From positions 248,001 through 312,000 of the forward strand of contig NZ_QZWI01000003.1 of the NCBI RefSeq assembly GCF_003614975.1: a DNA stretch of 64,000 nt, given 5' to 3'. How positions within the stretch are numbered: the first letter of the stretch is position 1; the number at the start of each line of letters is the position of its first letter. This document shows, piece after piece, positions 1-8,990 of the stretch. The notes beneath the pieces are model-generated. The model searched no databases. It worked only from the letters and a program-made list of their open reading frames with translations, and was not told the DNA's origin. Both the position numbers and the translations under genes were made by a program. Source of the stretch: Rahnella bruchi (lineage in GTDB: Bacteria; Pseudomonadota; Gammaproteobacteria; Enterobacterales; Enterobacteriaceae).

Positions 1-1
1 C

Positions 2-610
2 GATGACAATAACCGTTACGGCTTTACGTATCGCTCAGAAGTGAAAATCGACTTTGACGGTGAATACCGCAACGGCATTCCGCAGGCGTTAGGCGGCACG
101 GGCGGTCACACCGTTCCAGGTTCGCTGACCCTGAACCTGCCAGAAATGTGGGAACTGTCCGGTTATAACAAAGTGGCACCGAAATGGGCCATCCACTACA
201 GCCTGGCTTACACCAGCTGGAGCCAGTTCCAGGAGCTGAAAGCGACCGGTTCTAACGGCCAGACATTGTTCCAGAAAGACGAAGGCTACCATGATGCCTA
301 CCGCATCGCGTTGGGTACCACGTATTACTACGATGATAACTGGACATTCCGCACCGGTATTGCCTTCGATGACAGCCCGGTTCCGGCAGACAACCGCACC
401 ATTTCTATCCCGGATCAGGACCGCTTCTGGATTTCAGCCGGTACCACTTACGCCTTCAATAAAGATGCATCCGTCGATGTCGGTGTGTCTTACATGCACG
501 GCCAGACTGTGAATATCAGCGAGAAAGTGGCTGACGGCGTTCCGAACTATGAATTCCAGGCTAAAGGGACCGCCATGCTGTACGGCGCGAACTTTAACTA
601 TAACTTCTGA
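2..610 (+). CDS. fadL: Long-chain fatty acid outer-membrane transporter FadL (3' part)
   Basis: C-terminal part of the FadL beta-barrel, which takes long-chain fatty acids across the outer membrane. The gene runs in from the left edge, reading frame open from base 2, so the start, signal peptide and N-terminal hatch are outside the window. What is visible is typical barrel sequence: alternating polar and aromatic residues with strands such as [15 protein letters not shown] and a final strand GANFNYNF ending in Phe, the usual outer-membrane sorting signal. The neighbour mlaA is convergent, as in E. coli, and a hairpin terminator separates them. Family assignment is firm; only completeness is limited. 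Confidence 0.93.
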   Translation, partial: DDNNRYGFTYRSEVKIDFDGEYRNGIPQALGGTGGHTVPGSLTLNLPEMWELSGYNKVAPKWAIHYSLAYTSWSQFQELKATGSNGQTLFQKDEGYHDAYRIALGTTYYYDDNWTFRTGIAFDDSPVPADNRTISIPDQDRFWISAGTTYAFNKDASVDVGVSYMHGQTVNISEKVADGVPNYEFQAKGTAMLYGANFNYNF

Positions 611-660
611 TGAACTGACTACCACTTCTGATGCACTGAATTCGCAGAAGTCAGACATAA

Positions 661-687
661 AAAAAGCGCCGCAAGGCGCTTTTTTAT
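661..687. terminator. Bidirectional terminator between fadL and mlaA
   Basis: A stem AAGCGCC / GGCGCTT with a short GCAA-type loop is flanked by an A-run on the left and a T-run on the right, so it can end transcription from both convergent genes. Confidence 0.85.
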
Positions 688-707
688 TGCATCGGATATC
701 GTCAATA

Positions 708-1475
708 TCAATCTGAATCGATATCTTTGAGGTCGCCCTGAATCAATGCCGCGTTCGGATTTTCCTGTGGCGTCAGCTGACCGCCTTTTGCCAGGAAATC
801 GTGATGCTGGAAATAAGCTTCACGGATAAACAGATACGGATCAGAGGAGTTACGGATCAGGCCGTCAGAATCGAGCAGCTCTGCACGAGTTTCGACGCCT
901 TCCAGCACCCATTTACCGGCTGACATCCAGAATGTCAGATAGCTGAGCATCGGATATAAATCATCCACCAGATCGCCACCTTCATCACGCACCGTTGCGC
1001 TGCCGTAACCTGGCAGAACCACATACGGACCGTAACCGACACCGTAATGGCCAAGCGTACTGCCGAAGCCCTGCGCTTCTTCGCGTGCCAGTTTCGGGTT
1101 CGCCATACCGGCCACGTCAATCAGACCGCCCATCCCTAAAATAGTGTTCAGGAAGAATCGGTTAAAGTGGATTGCTGCACGGTACGGATCGCCTTTGAGC
1201 AAGGAGTTAACCATGCTGGCCGGTTCATCAAGGTTGCTGAGGAAGTTACTGGTACCGTTACGCGCCGGTTGCGGCACGTAATCACGCCATACGACGGCAA
1301 CAGGCCGCACAAGGTACGGATCCATATAGTTATAGTTGAAGTCGAACATTGCACGGTTGAAACCTTCCAGCGGATCAGAACGTCCTTTCGCTTCGCTGTC
1401 CGATGATCCGGACTTGCCGGCACAACCGACCAGCAAAACTGTCGCAAACGCCAGCCCAGTCAGGCGTAAGTTCAT
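708..1475 (-). CDS. mlaA: Phospholipid-binding outer-membrane lipoprotein MlaA (VacJ)
   Basis: Outer-membrane component of the Mla system, which removes mislocalised phospholipids from the outer leaflet and passes them to periplasmic MlaC. The 255-residue product starts MNLRLTGLAFATVLLVGC, a lipoprotein signal with Cys18 as the lipidated residue. The rest shows the VacJ pattern (DPLEGFNRAMFDFNYNYMDPYLVRP near residues 40-65 and the GVGYGPYVVLPGYG segment). The frame is open further upstream, but this ATG is chosen because it has an AGGGAGAT ribosome site and gives a proper lipobox. It lies only 34 bp after ccmI on the same strand, so read-through from the ccm operon is likely. Confidence 0.95.
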   Translation of the reverse strand: MNLRLTGLAFATVLLVGCAGKSGSSDSEAKGRSDPLEGFNRAMFDFNYNYMDPYLVRPVAVVWRDYVPQPARNGTSNFLSNLDEPASMVNSLLKGDPYRAAIHFNRFFLNTILGMGGLIDVAGMANPKLAREEAQGFGSTLGHYGVGYGPYVVLPGYGSATVRDEGGDLVDDLYPMLSYLTFWMSAGKWVLEGVETRAELLDSDGLIRNSSDPYLFIREAYFQHHDFLAKGGQLTPQENPNAALIQGDLKDIDSD

Positions 1476-1509
1476 GGATATCTCCCTGTTTTTGATCGTC
1501 GGTTCCTGA

Positions 1510-2724
1510 TTAAGGAACCTGCTGATTAATCTCAATGCTGACCTGACCGTTACCGGCAAAATGAGTCAGCGGACTGTCGCCGTACCAGTCACCTGTGGCC
1601 GGTGTTGCCAGACCATTTTGTGAAATACGAACGCGTACTTTTAATTGATGCAGCGAAGAAAGCAAGCGTTCCGGCATCATCGCATTGCTGTCATCGACGG
1701 TAATCGCCAGCGGGAAGCGGCTCATCGGCAGCTTTTTAACCGCAACCGGCACCGGACTGGTTCCATCAGTCACCGAAATAAAGACCGTGCCGTCCTGTGG
1801 AAGTTTCTGCTGAGCAGCAGAAGAAAGCGTGACGTTTACGCCCAGTTTAACCTGATCAAGTCCGGCTTTTTGTTTTGCCTGCGCAATGCTTGCACGCACC
1901 ATCTCAAGGCGCTTATCCCCTGCCGGAAGGATTTTCTGCATAACTTCCCACGCGCCAATGGCTTGCGGATAGTGACCCTGTTCATATTCATTATAGGCCA
2001 GCAGACTTAACACACGCAGATCGCCTTGAGATTTTTCCAGCATACTGCGTAAAAGATTGCCGCCGGTAAGGTTATCTTGCGGATCAGACGATCGCGTCAG
2101 CACTTCGGCATAACCGAGTTTTACCGCCATATCGTTCGGTGCAAGCTGATATGCATGGGCGTAAGCCTGCGTCGCGGTGGCGGCATTATTCAGCGCCATA
2201 CCCACGCGGCCAAGCATCACCCAGTCCTGCACATTATCCGGATTTGCCTGTAAATCGGTACGCAATCCGAGCCCTAAATCCTGCACATCTGTGGCGGTCA
2301 GCGGCGCGGCGCGATCATCTGCAATGCGATGGCGTAAATCAGGCATGTGCTGCATCACCTGATTCCATGCGCTCACCTGCCCCAGACCACCGGCGTAAAG
2401 ATATAAACCCAGCGTGATAATAACCAGCAAAATAGCGCCGGGTACCAGCGTCCAGCGGCCAATCGGTTGGGTAGCAGCAGGCACCTGACCATCAGGAATA
2501 TCGGTCAGTAAATTTTCCTGCAATTCCTGAATATGCGCCGGACGTTCATCTACCACGCCCTGCGCTTCGTCTTCTTCCAGTTCACTCAAGCGGTGATGAT
2601 AAAACGCTTTATTCAGCGCATCGCGGGACGTGTGTTCCGCACGGTCGCCACGAATAACCGGCACAATAAACAGCGCCAGTGCGATAACCAGCATCACTAC
2701 AATGCACAGCCAAAAAATACTCAT
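1510..2724 (-). CDS. ccmI: Cytochrome c maturation protein CcmI
   Basis: Inner-membrane protein with a periplasmic TPR domain that holds apocytochrome c for the CcmF/CcmH haem lyase. The 404-residue sequence begins with a membrane segment (FWLCIVVMLVIALALFIVPVI), then the cytoplasmic loop with the family pattern HHRLSELEEDEAQG, a second membrane segment near residue 95-115, and TPR-like helices (PDNVQDWVMLGRVGMALNN and following). In E. coli this region is fused to the C-terminus of CcmH; here it is a separate gene whose start overlaps the ccmH stop by 4 bp. Last ccm gene, followed by mlaA. Confidence 0.92.
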   Translation of the reverse strand: MSIFWLCIVVMLVIALALFIVPVIRGDRAEHTSRDALNKAFYHHRLSELEEDEAQGVVDERPAHIQELQENLLTDIPDGQVPAATQPIGRWTLVPGAILLVIITLGLYLYAGGLGQVSAWNQVMQHMPDLRHRIADDRAAPLTATDVQDLGLGLRTDLQANPDNVQDWVMLGRVGMALNNAATATQAYAHAYQLAPNDMAVKLGYAEVLTRSSDPQDNLTGGNLLRSMLEKSQGDLRVLSLLAYNEYEQGHYPQAIGAWEVMQKILPAGDKRLEMVRASIAQAKQKAGLDQVKLGVNVTLSSAAQQKLPQDGTVFISVTDGTSPVPVAVKKLPMSRFPLAITVDDSNAMMPERLLSSLHQLKVRVRISQNGLATPATGDWYGDSPLTHFAGNGQVSIEINQQVP

Positions 2725-3206
2725 GATCCTTTCCTGTCGCTGTCTTTAAGTAACTGCGCCAGGCGCTGTCTCTCTTGTTCTGACATTTCTTCGGTCGTAT
2801 TTCGCAAACGCACTTCGCCCCGGCGGGAGCGCATAAAAATCATGCCCGCGCCGATAATCACCACCAGTACCGGCCCGAGCCATAAAATAAAGGTCGATGG
2901 CGTAACCGGCGGTTCATACGTCACAAAGTTGCCGTACCGCGCAACCATATACGCCACGATTTGCTGTTTGTTCTGCCCCTGCTGAAGCAGCTGAAAAACT
3001 TTCGTGCGCATATCGGCTGCGATAATCGAATCCGACGCCGCAATATTAGTGTTCTGACATTTCGGGCAACGCAGCTGAGCGGTGATATCGCGGTATTCCT
3101 GCTCCTGAGCCGGAGAGGAAAACTGATAGGTATCAATGGCCGCAAAGGCACTGAAGCTCAGCATTATGCCCAGCAGCAGCGCTGACAATGAGGAAATCAG
3201 CTTCAT
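2721..3206 (-). CDS. ccmH: Cytochrome c maturation thiol protein CcmH
   Basis: Periplasmic, membrane-anchored thiol-disulfide protein that reduces the apocytochrome c CXXCH motif. The 161-residue product has a signal peptide ending around AFAAIDTY, the conserved redox motif LRCPKCQN near residue 46, and a transmembrane segment (FILWLGPVLVVIIGAGMIFM) near the C-terminus. It corresponds to the N-terminal half of E. coli CcmH, the other half being the separate ccmI. Start overlaps the ccmG stop by 4 bp and the stop overlaps the ccmI start, so translation is coupled. Confidence 0.94.
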   Translation of the reverse strand: MKLISSLSALLLGIMLSFSAFAAIDTYQFSSPAQEQEYRDITAQLRCPKCQNTNIAASDSIIAADMRTKVFQLLQQGQNKQQIVAYMVARYGNFVTYEPPVTPSTFILWLGPVLVVIIGAGMIFMRSRRGEVRLRNTTEEMSEQERQRLAQLLKDSDRKGS

Positions 3207-3754
3207 GCGTTGCCTCCGTACTTTTTGTACAGCGGCAACACTTCGTTCTGCCAGACTTTTTCATTCAAATCACCGGCATGGCGATAACGGATAATCCCCT
3301 GGCCGTCGATCAGGAAAGTTTCCGGCGCGCCGTAAACCCCGAGATCTAACCCCAGCATGCCGTCGCCATCGTAAAGACTCAGCATGTAAGGATTGCCCAG
3401 CGTGTTCAGCCAGTTCACCGCTTTCTGGCGGTCATCTTTGTAGTTCAGACCCACAACGCGCACGCCTTTCGCCGCCAGCGTGTTGAGATAATCATGTTCA
3501 GCGCGGCAGGTCGGACACCACGTCGCCCAGACGTTGAGCAGCATCGGTTTACCATCACGCAGCACCGACTGATCGTAGGTTTTTCCGGCCTGCGCCAGTG
3601 ATTCCAGTTTGAACACCGGCACCGGTTTGCCGATCAATGCAGACTCCAGCAACGTCGGATCATCGCCGTTGGCATTGCGCGTCAGCTGCACTAAAAATGC
3701 CGCAGCCAGCGCCAGAAATAAAATCAGCGGGATAAAGAGGAGTTTACGGTTCAT
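3203..3754 (-). CDS. ccmG: Thiol:disulfide interchange protein CcmG (DsbE)
   Basis: Membrane-anchored thioredoxin-fold protein that keeps CcmH and apocytochrome c thiols reduced. The 183-residue product has one N-terminal anchor (LLFIPLILFLALAAAFLVQL) and the active-site motif WATWCPTCRAEH, followed by the CcmG-specific GVYGAPETFLIDGQG. The ATG at 3754 overlaps the ccmF TGA (ATGA) and gives the family length; the long upstream extension in this frame lies wholly inside ccmF and is not used. Confidence 0.95.
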   Translation of the reverse strand: MNRKLLFIPLILFLALAAAFLVQLTRNANGDDPTLLESALIGKPVPVFKLESLAQAGKTYDQSVLRDGKPMLLNVWATWCPTCRAEHDYLNTLAAKGVRVVGLNYKDDRQKAVNWLNTLGNPYMLSLYDGDGMLGLDLGVYGAPETFLIDGQGIIRYRHAGDLNEKVWQNEVLPLYKKYGGNA

Positions 3755-5724
3755 GCTTCTTCTGCCTCCGCCAGACCTTGTTTCTTGAGTTTTTTGCTCA
3801 TGCGGTAACGCGGATCGAGAATACACAGCACACCGCCCGCCGCCATAAAGATGCCGCCCAGCCAGATCCAGCGCACAAATGGTTTGTAGTACAAACGCAC
3901 CGCCCACGAACCGTCGTCCATCTCTTCACCGAGCGCCGCATACAGGTCGCGCGCCAGATTGCCGTCGATGGCCGCTTCGGTCATCATGCTACGCGCCACG
4001 CTGTAGAAGCGTTTTTCAGCGTGCAGCGTGGTGACTTTTTTGCCATTCTGCGTGACATCAATATTCGCTTCGCCGCCGGTGTAGTTCGGGCCGGTGATGT
4101 CGCGAACATCGCGGAAGATAAAGTGGTAATCGTGAATATCTACGGTATCGCCGGACTTCATGCGCACATCACGTTCAACGCTGTAATTCTGGCTAAACGC
4201 GATGCCGATAACCGTAACTGCCACGCCCAGATGACCAAGCACCATGCCCCAGTGGCTGCGGGAAAGTTTGGTCAGGCCACGCCAGAATGAATGGCGATGG
4301 GTGGCGCGTTCATGCAGTTCCATCAGTGTCAGCACAATCACCCACACCGACATCAGCATACCGACCACGGTCATGCCGACAATTTTGTCCTGCAACAACC
4401 ACGGCAGAAGAATCGACAACACCAGCGTCACCACTAAAGCAAAGCCCAGGCGACGCCACAGTTTGCTTGGCTCATCACGACGCCAGCGCACCAGCGGACC
4501 GATGCCCAGCAGCAGCGCCAGCGGTGCCATCAGCCAGGTAAACATCGTATTAAAGAAAGGTTCGCCGATAGAAATACTGCCCAGCCCGAGCTGTTTATGA
4601 ATAAGCGGCAACAGCGTACCGAGCAACACCACCAGCATTGCGGCAACCAGCAGCACATTATTACCCAGCAGATAGCTTTCGCGGGAATGTAACTCATGAC
4701 GACTTGGCGCACGCACCGAATTGCCTTTGAAGGCATACAGCAGCAGCGAGCCGCCGATCACGATCACGAGATACGCGAGAATAAACATGCCGCGCGCCGG
4801 ATCCGAAGCAAACGAGTGAACCGAAACCAGCACGCCGGAGCGCACCAGGAAGGTCCCCAGTAAACACAGCGAGAAGGCGGTGATCGCCAGCAATACAGTC
4901 CAGGCTTTAAACGTCCCGCGTTTTTCGGTCACGGCCAGCGAGTGGATCAACGCCGTACCGGCCAGCCATGGCATAAAGGACGCGTTTTCAACCGGATCCC
5001 AGAACCACCAGCCGCCCCAGCCTAATTCGTAATAGGCCCACGCAGATCCCAGCACAATACCGATAGTCAGGAATACCCATGCCGCTTGTGTCCACGGACG
5101 CGACCAGCGCGCCCAGGCGGTATCGAGACGTCCGGCCATCAGGGAAGCAATCGCAAACGCGAACGCGACGGAAAAACCGACGTAACCCATATACAGCAAT
5201 GGCGGATGGAAAATCAGCCCGATATCCTGCAACACCGGATTCAGGTCACTGCCGTCTACCGGGAAATTCGGCAGCGAGCGGATAAACGGATTAGATGTCA
5301 GCAGGATAAACAGCAGGAACCCGCCGGTGATCATCCCCATGACGGCCAGCACGCGCGCCACGGCATCCTGTGGCATACGGCGGCTGAACAACGCGACAGC
5401 GAGTGTCCAGCAGCTGAGTAATAATACCCAAAGCAGCAATGAACCTTCGTGCGCGCCCCAGGTAGCCGCGACGCGGTAATACACCGGTAAATGGGTGTTG
5501 GAGTTATTGGCAACATACGCAACGGTAAAATCATTCACCACAAACGCATGAACCAGAATGGCAAAAGCCAGCACAATGCAGGCAAACATCCCGTAAGACA
5601 GCGGACGTGCCATCGCCATCATCCGGTTATCCTGACGCGCCGCGCCCCACTGCGGATAAATACTCAGTAAAACCGCCAGACCTAATGCCAGACAGAGTGC
5701 AAATGTTCCCAGTTCCGGCATCAT
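3751..5724 (-). CDS. ccmF: Cytochrome c haem lyase subunit CcmF
   Basis: Large integral membrane protein of the haem lyase that receives haem from CcmE and attaches it to apocytochrome c. The 657-residue sequence has many membrane spans and the tryptophan-rich haem-handling motif [19 protein letters not shown], plus the periplasmic segment after [19 protein letters not shown] typical of the family. Overlaps ccmE by 4 bp and ccmG by 4 bp. Two adjacent ATG codons can serve as start; the first overlaps the ccmE stop. Confidence 0.96.
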   Translation of the reverse strand: MMPELGTFALCLALGLAVLLSIYPQWGAARQDNRMMAMARPLSYGMFACIVLAFAILVHAFVVNDFTVAYVANNSNTHLPVYYRVAATWGAHEGSLLLWVLLLSCWTLAVALFSRRMPQDAVARVLAVMGMITGGFLLFILLTSNPFIRSLPNFPVDGSDLNPVLQDIGLIFHPPLLYMGYVGFSVAFAFAIASLMAGRLDTAWARWSRPWTQAAWVFLTIGIVLGSAWAYYELGWGGWWFWDPVENASFMPWLAGTALIHSLAVTEKRGTFKAWTVLLAITAFSLCLLGTFLVRSGVLVSVHSFASDPARGMFILAYLVIVIGGSLLLYAFKGNSVRAPSRHELHSRESYLLGNNVLLVAAMLVVLLGTLLPLIHKQLGLGSISIGEPFFNTMFTWLMAPLALLLGIGPLVRWRRDEPSKLWRRLGFALVVTLVLSILLPWLLQDKIVGMTVVGMLMSVWVIVLTLMELHERATHRHSFWRGLTKLSRSHWGMVLGHLGVAVTVIGIAFSQNYSVERDVRMKSGDTVDIHDYHFIFRDVRDITGPNYTGGEANIDVTQNGKKVTTLHAEKRFYSVARSMMTEAAIDGNLARDLYAALGEEMDDGSWAVRLYYKPFVRWIWLGGIFMAAGGVLCILDPRYRMSKKLKKQGLAEAEEA

Positions 5725-6215
5725 GAGCGGTCATTTCCTTTATCGTTACCCACATAAGCCGAAGCCGGCCCTTTGTGATTTTCTTTCATGGCGTCGGCAA
5801 CTTCCGGCGGCACATATTTTTCGTCGTGTTTCGCCAGAACCTGAATGGCATTCACCACATTTCCAGGCTCCATCACGCCCTGTGCCACCACGCCCTGCCC
5901 TTCACGGAACAGATCCGGAAGGATGCCGTTGTACGTAACGGCGATAGCACCGCGCGCGTCATAAATCTTGAAACTCACCTGCAGGCTTTTCGGATCACGC
6001 TTTACCGAACCGGGCATCACCATGCCGCCGATACGCAGGCGCTGGCCGACCGTCGGCATCTCATGGCTCTCGCCTTTGCCTTGTAAGATTTCACTGGGTG
6101 TATAAAACAGATCAATATTCGAGCGCAGCGCGTACATCACCAGTGAAATGCTCAGGCCAAGACCGATAAGCACCACCAGCGCCAGCGACAAACGCTTTTT
6201 ACGACGTGGATTCAC
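5721..6215 (-). CDS. ccmE: Haem chaperone CcmE
   Basis: Periplasmic haem chaperone that binds haem covalently through a histidine and hands it to CcmF. The 164-residue product has an N-terminal anchor ([22 protein letters not shown]), an OB-fold domain, and the haem-attachment motif [12 protein letters not shown] with His130 and Tyr134, the same numbers as in E. coli. The flexible tail ([21 protein letters not shown]) is normal. Starts within the end of ccmD. Confidence 0.96.
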   Translation of the reverse strand: MNPRRKKRLSLALVVLIGLGLSISLVMYALRSNIDLFYTPSEILQGKGESHEMPTVGQRLRIGGMVMPGSVKRDPKSLQVSFKIYDARGAIAVTYNGILPDLFREGQGVVAQGVMEPGNVVNAIQVLAKHDEKYVPPEVADAMKENHKGPASAYVGNDKGNDRS

Positions 6216-6472
6216 AATAACTTCTCCGGGGAAGTGTCCGGTTCCAGCGTTGACGTCTGTGCGCCTTGCTGTTTTTTAGACTGAGACTGACTAATACGTT
6301 TTTCGCGTGCCTGACGGCGGCGAACTTCATCGAGGATCTGACGGCGCTGGATAAAGGTATGCGCCACCAGCGCAATCAGGGAAATCAGCGTCGCCGCGAC
6401 CGACAGCCAGACATAAAATGCATAGCCGCCCATCGCAAAGAAATCATGCCAGCTGGAGAATGCAGGGCTCAT
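6212..6472 (-). CDS. ccmD: Haem exporter small subunit CcmD
   Basis: Small single-span protein needed to release holo-CcmE from the CcmABC complex. The 86-residue product has the typical start [20 protein letters not shown], one membrane helix, and a basic cytoplasmic tail ([10 protein letters not shown]) that ends in a longer low-complexity region than is common. Overlaps ccmC and ccmE by 4 bp each. Confidence 0.9.
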   Translation of the reverse strand: MSPAFSSWHDFFAMGGYAFYVWLSVAATLISLIALVAHTFIQRRQILDEVRRRQAREKRISQSQSKKQQGAQTSTLEPDTSPEKLL

Positions 6473-7206
6473 CCGCGGCGCTCCTTATTCACAAGACCGG
6501 CCACCCACGGGCGCAGACGTTCCTGAACCAGAATCAGATTGCGTAAACGCATCAGCGTCAGGGTAATAAAGAAGAAGAGGTAACCGAAAATCGCCCAGCG
6601 CAGCGGGTAACGCATGCTCGGGTCGATGGTTTGCTGCATGTTGGTCGAGCCCTGATGCAGCGTGTTCCACCACTGTACGGAGTAATGGATGATAGGAATG
6701 TTCACCACGCCAACCAGCACCAGAATACCGGCGGCACGGCCAGCCAGACGGCGGTCGTCGAAGGCGTTATACAAAGCAATCACACCAAGATACAGGAACA
6801 GTAACACCAGCTCGGACGTCAGACGCGCGTCCCACACCCACCAGGTGCCCCACATTGGTTTGCCCCATGCGGAGCCGGTGACCAGCGCAATAAAGGTGAA
6901 AACAGCACCGACCGGTGCCATCGCGGACACCACCATGTCGGACATTTTCATCTGCCACACCAGACCGATAAATGCCGCAATCGCCATCGAACTGTAAATG
7001 CCCATCGACCAGATCGCCGCCGGAACATGGATATACATAATCCGGTAACTGTTACCTTGCTGGTAATCCGGGGGTGCATAACCAAAGCCCCACACCCAGC
7101 CGATCAGCAGGCAGGCAATACCCAAAATCCCGAGCCAGGGAATGAACCGGCCACAGACGTGGTAAAGCCGTTCAGGCCTGGCGAGTTGATGTAACCATTT
7201 CCACAT
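6469..7206 (-). CDS. ccmC: Haem exporter permease CcmC
   Basis: Six-span membrane protein that loads haem onto CcmE. The 245-residue sequence carries the haem-handling motif WGTWWVWDARLTS and periplasmic histidines in MYIHVPAAIWSMG and NIPIIHYSVQWWNTLHQG. It heads a tightly overlapping block ccmCDEFGHI. The 213 bp upstream of its start, before the end of ccmB, has no gene but has repeat structure and a possible promoter (see separate entry). Confidence 0.96.
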   Translation of the reverse strand: MWKWLHQLARPERLYHVCGRFIPWLGILGIACLLIGWVWGFGYAPPDYQQGNSYRIMYIHVPAAIWSMGIYSSMAIAAFIGLVWQMKMSDMVVSAMAPVGAVFTFIALVTGSAWGKPMWGTWWVWDARLTSELVLLFLYLGVIALYNAFDDRRLAGRAAGILVLVGVVNIPIIHYSVQWWNTLHQGSTNMQQTIDPSMRYPLRWAIFGYLFFFITLTLMRLRNLILVQERLRPWVAGLVNKERRG

Positions 7207-7305
7207 TGTTATCGTTGCTCACTATAAAATGTCACTGTGTGATGCCGTGGGCCTCATCGGGCTCTTATGCGGTCAGTATGAAATCATCCGCAGTTATTAT
7301 CGGCG

Positions 7306-7370
7306 TCTCTATTGTTCACTATAGAGAAGTGTGATGTTAGTCAAAGGTTGCGCTTTTTCTTCTCTATTGT
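7306..7370 (-). promoter_or_regulatory. Repeats and possible promoter between ccmB and ccmC
   Basis: The 10-mer TCTCTATTGT occurs twice, at 7306-7315 and 7361-7370. The first copy is also the left arm of a perfect 7-bp inverted repeat, TCTCTAT (7306-7312) / ATAGAGA (7321-7327). On the minus strand TTGACT is followed 15 bp later by TATAGT inside this repeat, a possible promoter with short spacing reading into ccmC. Function is inferred from position only. Confidence 0.35.
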
Positions 7371-7419
7371 AACGACACGTAAAATAATTCTGTGTTATGG
7401 GCTTCGCGCGTCTGCCGGG

Positions 7420-8079
7420 TCAGTGGACACTCACCCGCAGCGCAGCGGCTGTGGCAAAAGGCGCTAACGTCGCACTTCCCGCCAGCATCGCACCGAGAAT
7501 GGCCAGATAGCCGCCGATCGGCATCGACATGGAAGCAGCATCGATCGCGCCGGTGGCAAAAATCAGCACCGGAATATAGAGCGGCAACACCAGCAGACTG
7601 AGCAGCACACCGCCCTTGCGCAACCCGACAGTCAGCGCCACGCCAATCGCGCCGATAAAGCTCAGCGTCGGCGTGCCCAGCAAAATCGTCAGCGCGACGG
7701 CTTTCCAGGTTTCAAAATCCAGTGAAAGCAGCAAGGCAATCAGCGGGGAAAGGATAAGTAACGGCAAACCGGTCACCACCCAGTGAGCACATACTTTCCC
7801 CAGAACCGTGAGTGCCAGCGGCGAAGGCAATAGCAACAGCTGTTCGAGCGTGCCATCGAGATAGTCATCGCGGAACAATCTTTCCAGCGCCAGTAAAGAC
7901 GAAAGCAGAGCCGCGACCCAGACGATACCGGGTGCAATTCGCGCCAGCAGTTTCGGCTCCGGGCCAATCCCCAACGGGAACAGCGTAATCACAATCAGGA
8001 AGAACCACAGCGGGTTAATGATTTCGGCACTTTTGCGAAAGGCAATTTTCAGCTCGCGGCTCAGAACCTTAGTAAACAT
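7420..8079 (-). CDS. ccmB: Haem exporter permease CcmB
   Basis: Membrane subunit of the CcmAB ABC transporter that drives haem release from CcmC as holo-CcmE. The 219-residue product has six predicted membrane helices and the family N-terminus FTKVLSRELKIAFRKSAEI. It starts 21 bp after ccmA. Unlike the rest of the operon it is followed by about 210 bp of non-coding sequence. Confidence 0.95.
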   Translation of the reverse strand: MFTKVLSRELKIAFRKSAEIINPLWFFLIVITLFPLGIGPEPKLLARIAPGIVWVAALLSSLLALERLFRDDYLDGTLEQLLLLPSPLALTVLGKVCAHWVVTGLPLLILSPLIALLLSLDFETWKAVALTILLGTPTLSFIGAIGVALTVGLRKGGVLLSLLVLPLYIPVLIFATGAIDAASMSMPIGGYLAILGAMLAGSATLAPFATAAALRVSVH

Positions 8080-8100
8080 TCCGTTTATTTTCCTTTCGCG

Positions 8101-8742
8101 TCACACCAGCTCAGCGCTGGTCAGACGAATTTTGCGCACATCGCGGTTAACGCCCTGTAAATCCTGATGCGTGGTCAGCAATACCATTCCGCCCTGCTGC
8201 GCGTGTTGTTCAAACAGTTCTATCAGCGTGGCCACGCCCTGCTTATCAATGGCGGTCAGCGGCTCATCGAGGATCCACAGCGGGGCTTCGCTCAGCCATA
8301 AACGCGCCAGCGCGACACGCCGCTGCTGCCCGGCGGACATCTGCGCCACCGTGACATCTTCATACCCCAGCAGTCCGACATTTTCTAACGCCTGATAAAT
8401 AGCGTCAGCACCGGTAGTCCGGTTGGTGGACTGCCCGTTTACCGACAGATAGAACGCAAGGTTTTCATACGCAGTAAGCACTGACTTTACGCCAGGCTGA
8501 TGGCCGAGATACAGAAGCTGCTGATGGAAAACGTCACGCTGGCGGCGGGTATTCACGCCCTGCCAGCGGACCTCACCGGCCTCCGGGGAGGACAATCCGG
8601 CGAGAATTCGCAACAAACTGGTTTTACCGGCACCGTTGCGGCCTTCGATTTGCACCATTTCACCCGGTTCGATCGTGAAACTTAAGCCGCTAAACAAGGT
8701 TCGCTCATCGCGTACACAGCTCAGGTTAAGGGCCTCAAACAT
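8101..8742 (-). CDS. ccmA: Haem exporter ATP-binding protein CcmA
   Basis: ATPase of the CcmABCD complex. The 213-residue protein has Walker [10 protein letters not shown] (about residue 34-42), signature MSAGQQRR (about 139-146) and Walker [13 protein letters not shown]. First gene of the ccm operon; its promoter must lie in the 248 bp shared with the divergent yfdC gene. Confidence 0.95.
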   Translation of the reverse strand: MFEALNLSCVRDERTLFSGLSFTIEPGEMVQIEGRNGAGKTSLLRILAGLSSPEAGEVRWQGVNTRRQRDVFHQQLLYLGHQPGVKSVLTAYENLAFYLSVNGQSTNRTTGADAIYQALENVGLLGYEDVTVAQMSAGQQRRVALARLWLSEAPLWILDEPLTAIDKQGVATLIELFEQHAQQGGMVLLTTHQDLQGVNRDVRKIRLTSAELV

Positions 8743-8821
8743 GGTGATGTCTCTTAATTTTCACAAGCGCGCATCATATCACAGGCGTCAGGCGAGACGC
8801 AGCTCAGGGGCCCACAGTTTA

Positions 8822-8838
8822 CAGGGTTGAAAACCCTG
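8822..8838. other. Hairpin in the ccmA/yfdC divergent region
   Basis: Perfect inverted repeat CAGGGTT / AACCCTG with a GAA loop, midway between two divergent genes. No T-run follows, so an operator or transcript hairpin is as likely as a terminator. Role unknown. Confidence 0.4.
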
Positions 8839-8890
8839 AAATCCAGCAAACAATCCGCAAAATGTCCCATAAGGTTCATGGGTTAATGGT

Positions 8891-8920
8891 TTGTAACTTT
8901 TTTGTATATCTCATCATAAT
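8891..8920 (+). promoter_or_regulatory. Candidate sigma-70 promoter of yfdC
   Basis: TTGTAA (8891-8896) and CATAAT (8915-8920) with an 18-bp spacer, about 70 bp upstream of the yfdC start. Prediction by eye only. Confidence 0.4.
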
Positions 8921-8990
8921 CTCCACTCCTCGCCTATGCTTACCTCAGACCCTGTTTACAACCATTTTGAACGGCTTTTGGGGAATAAAG

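Noticed and set aside
1167-1406. Small plus-strand frames opposite mlaA and the ccm genes
   Set aside because: All are shadows of conserved minus-strand genes, without ribosome sites or recognisable sequence.
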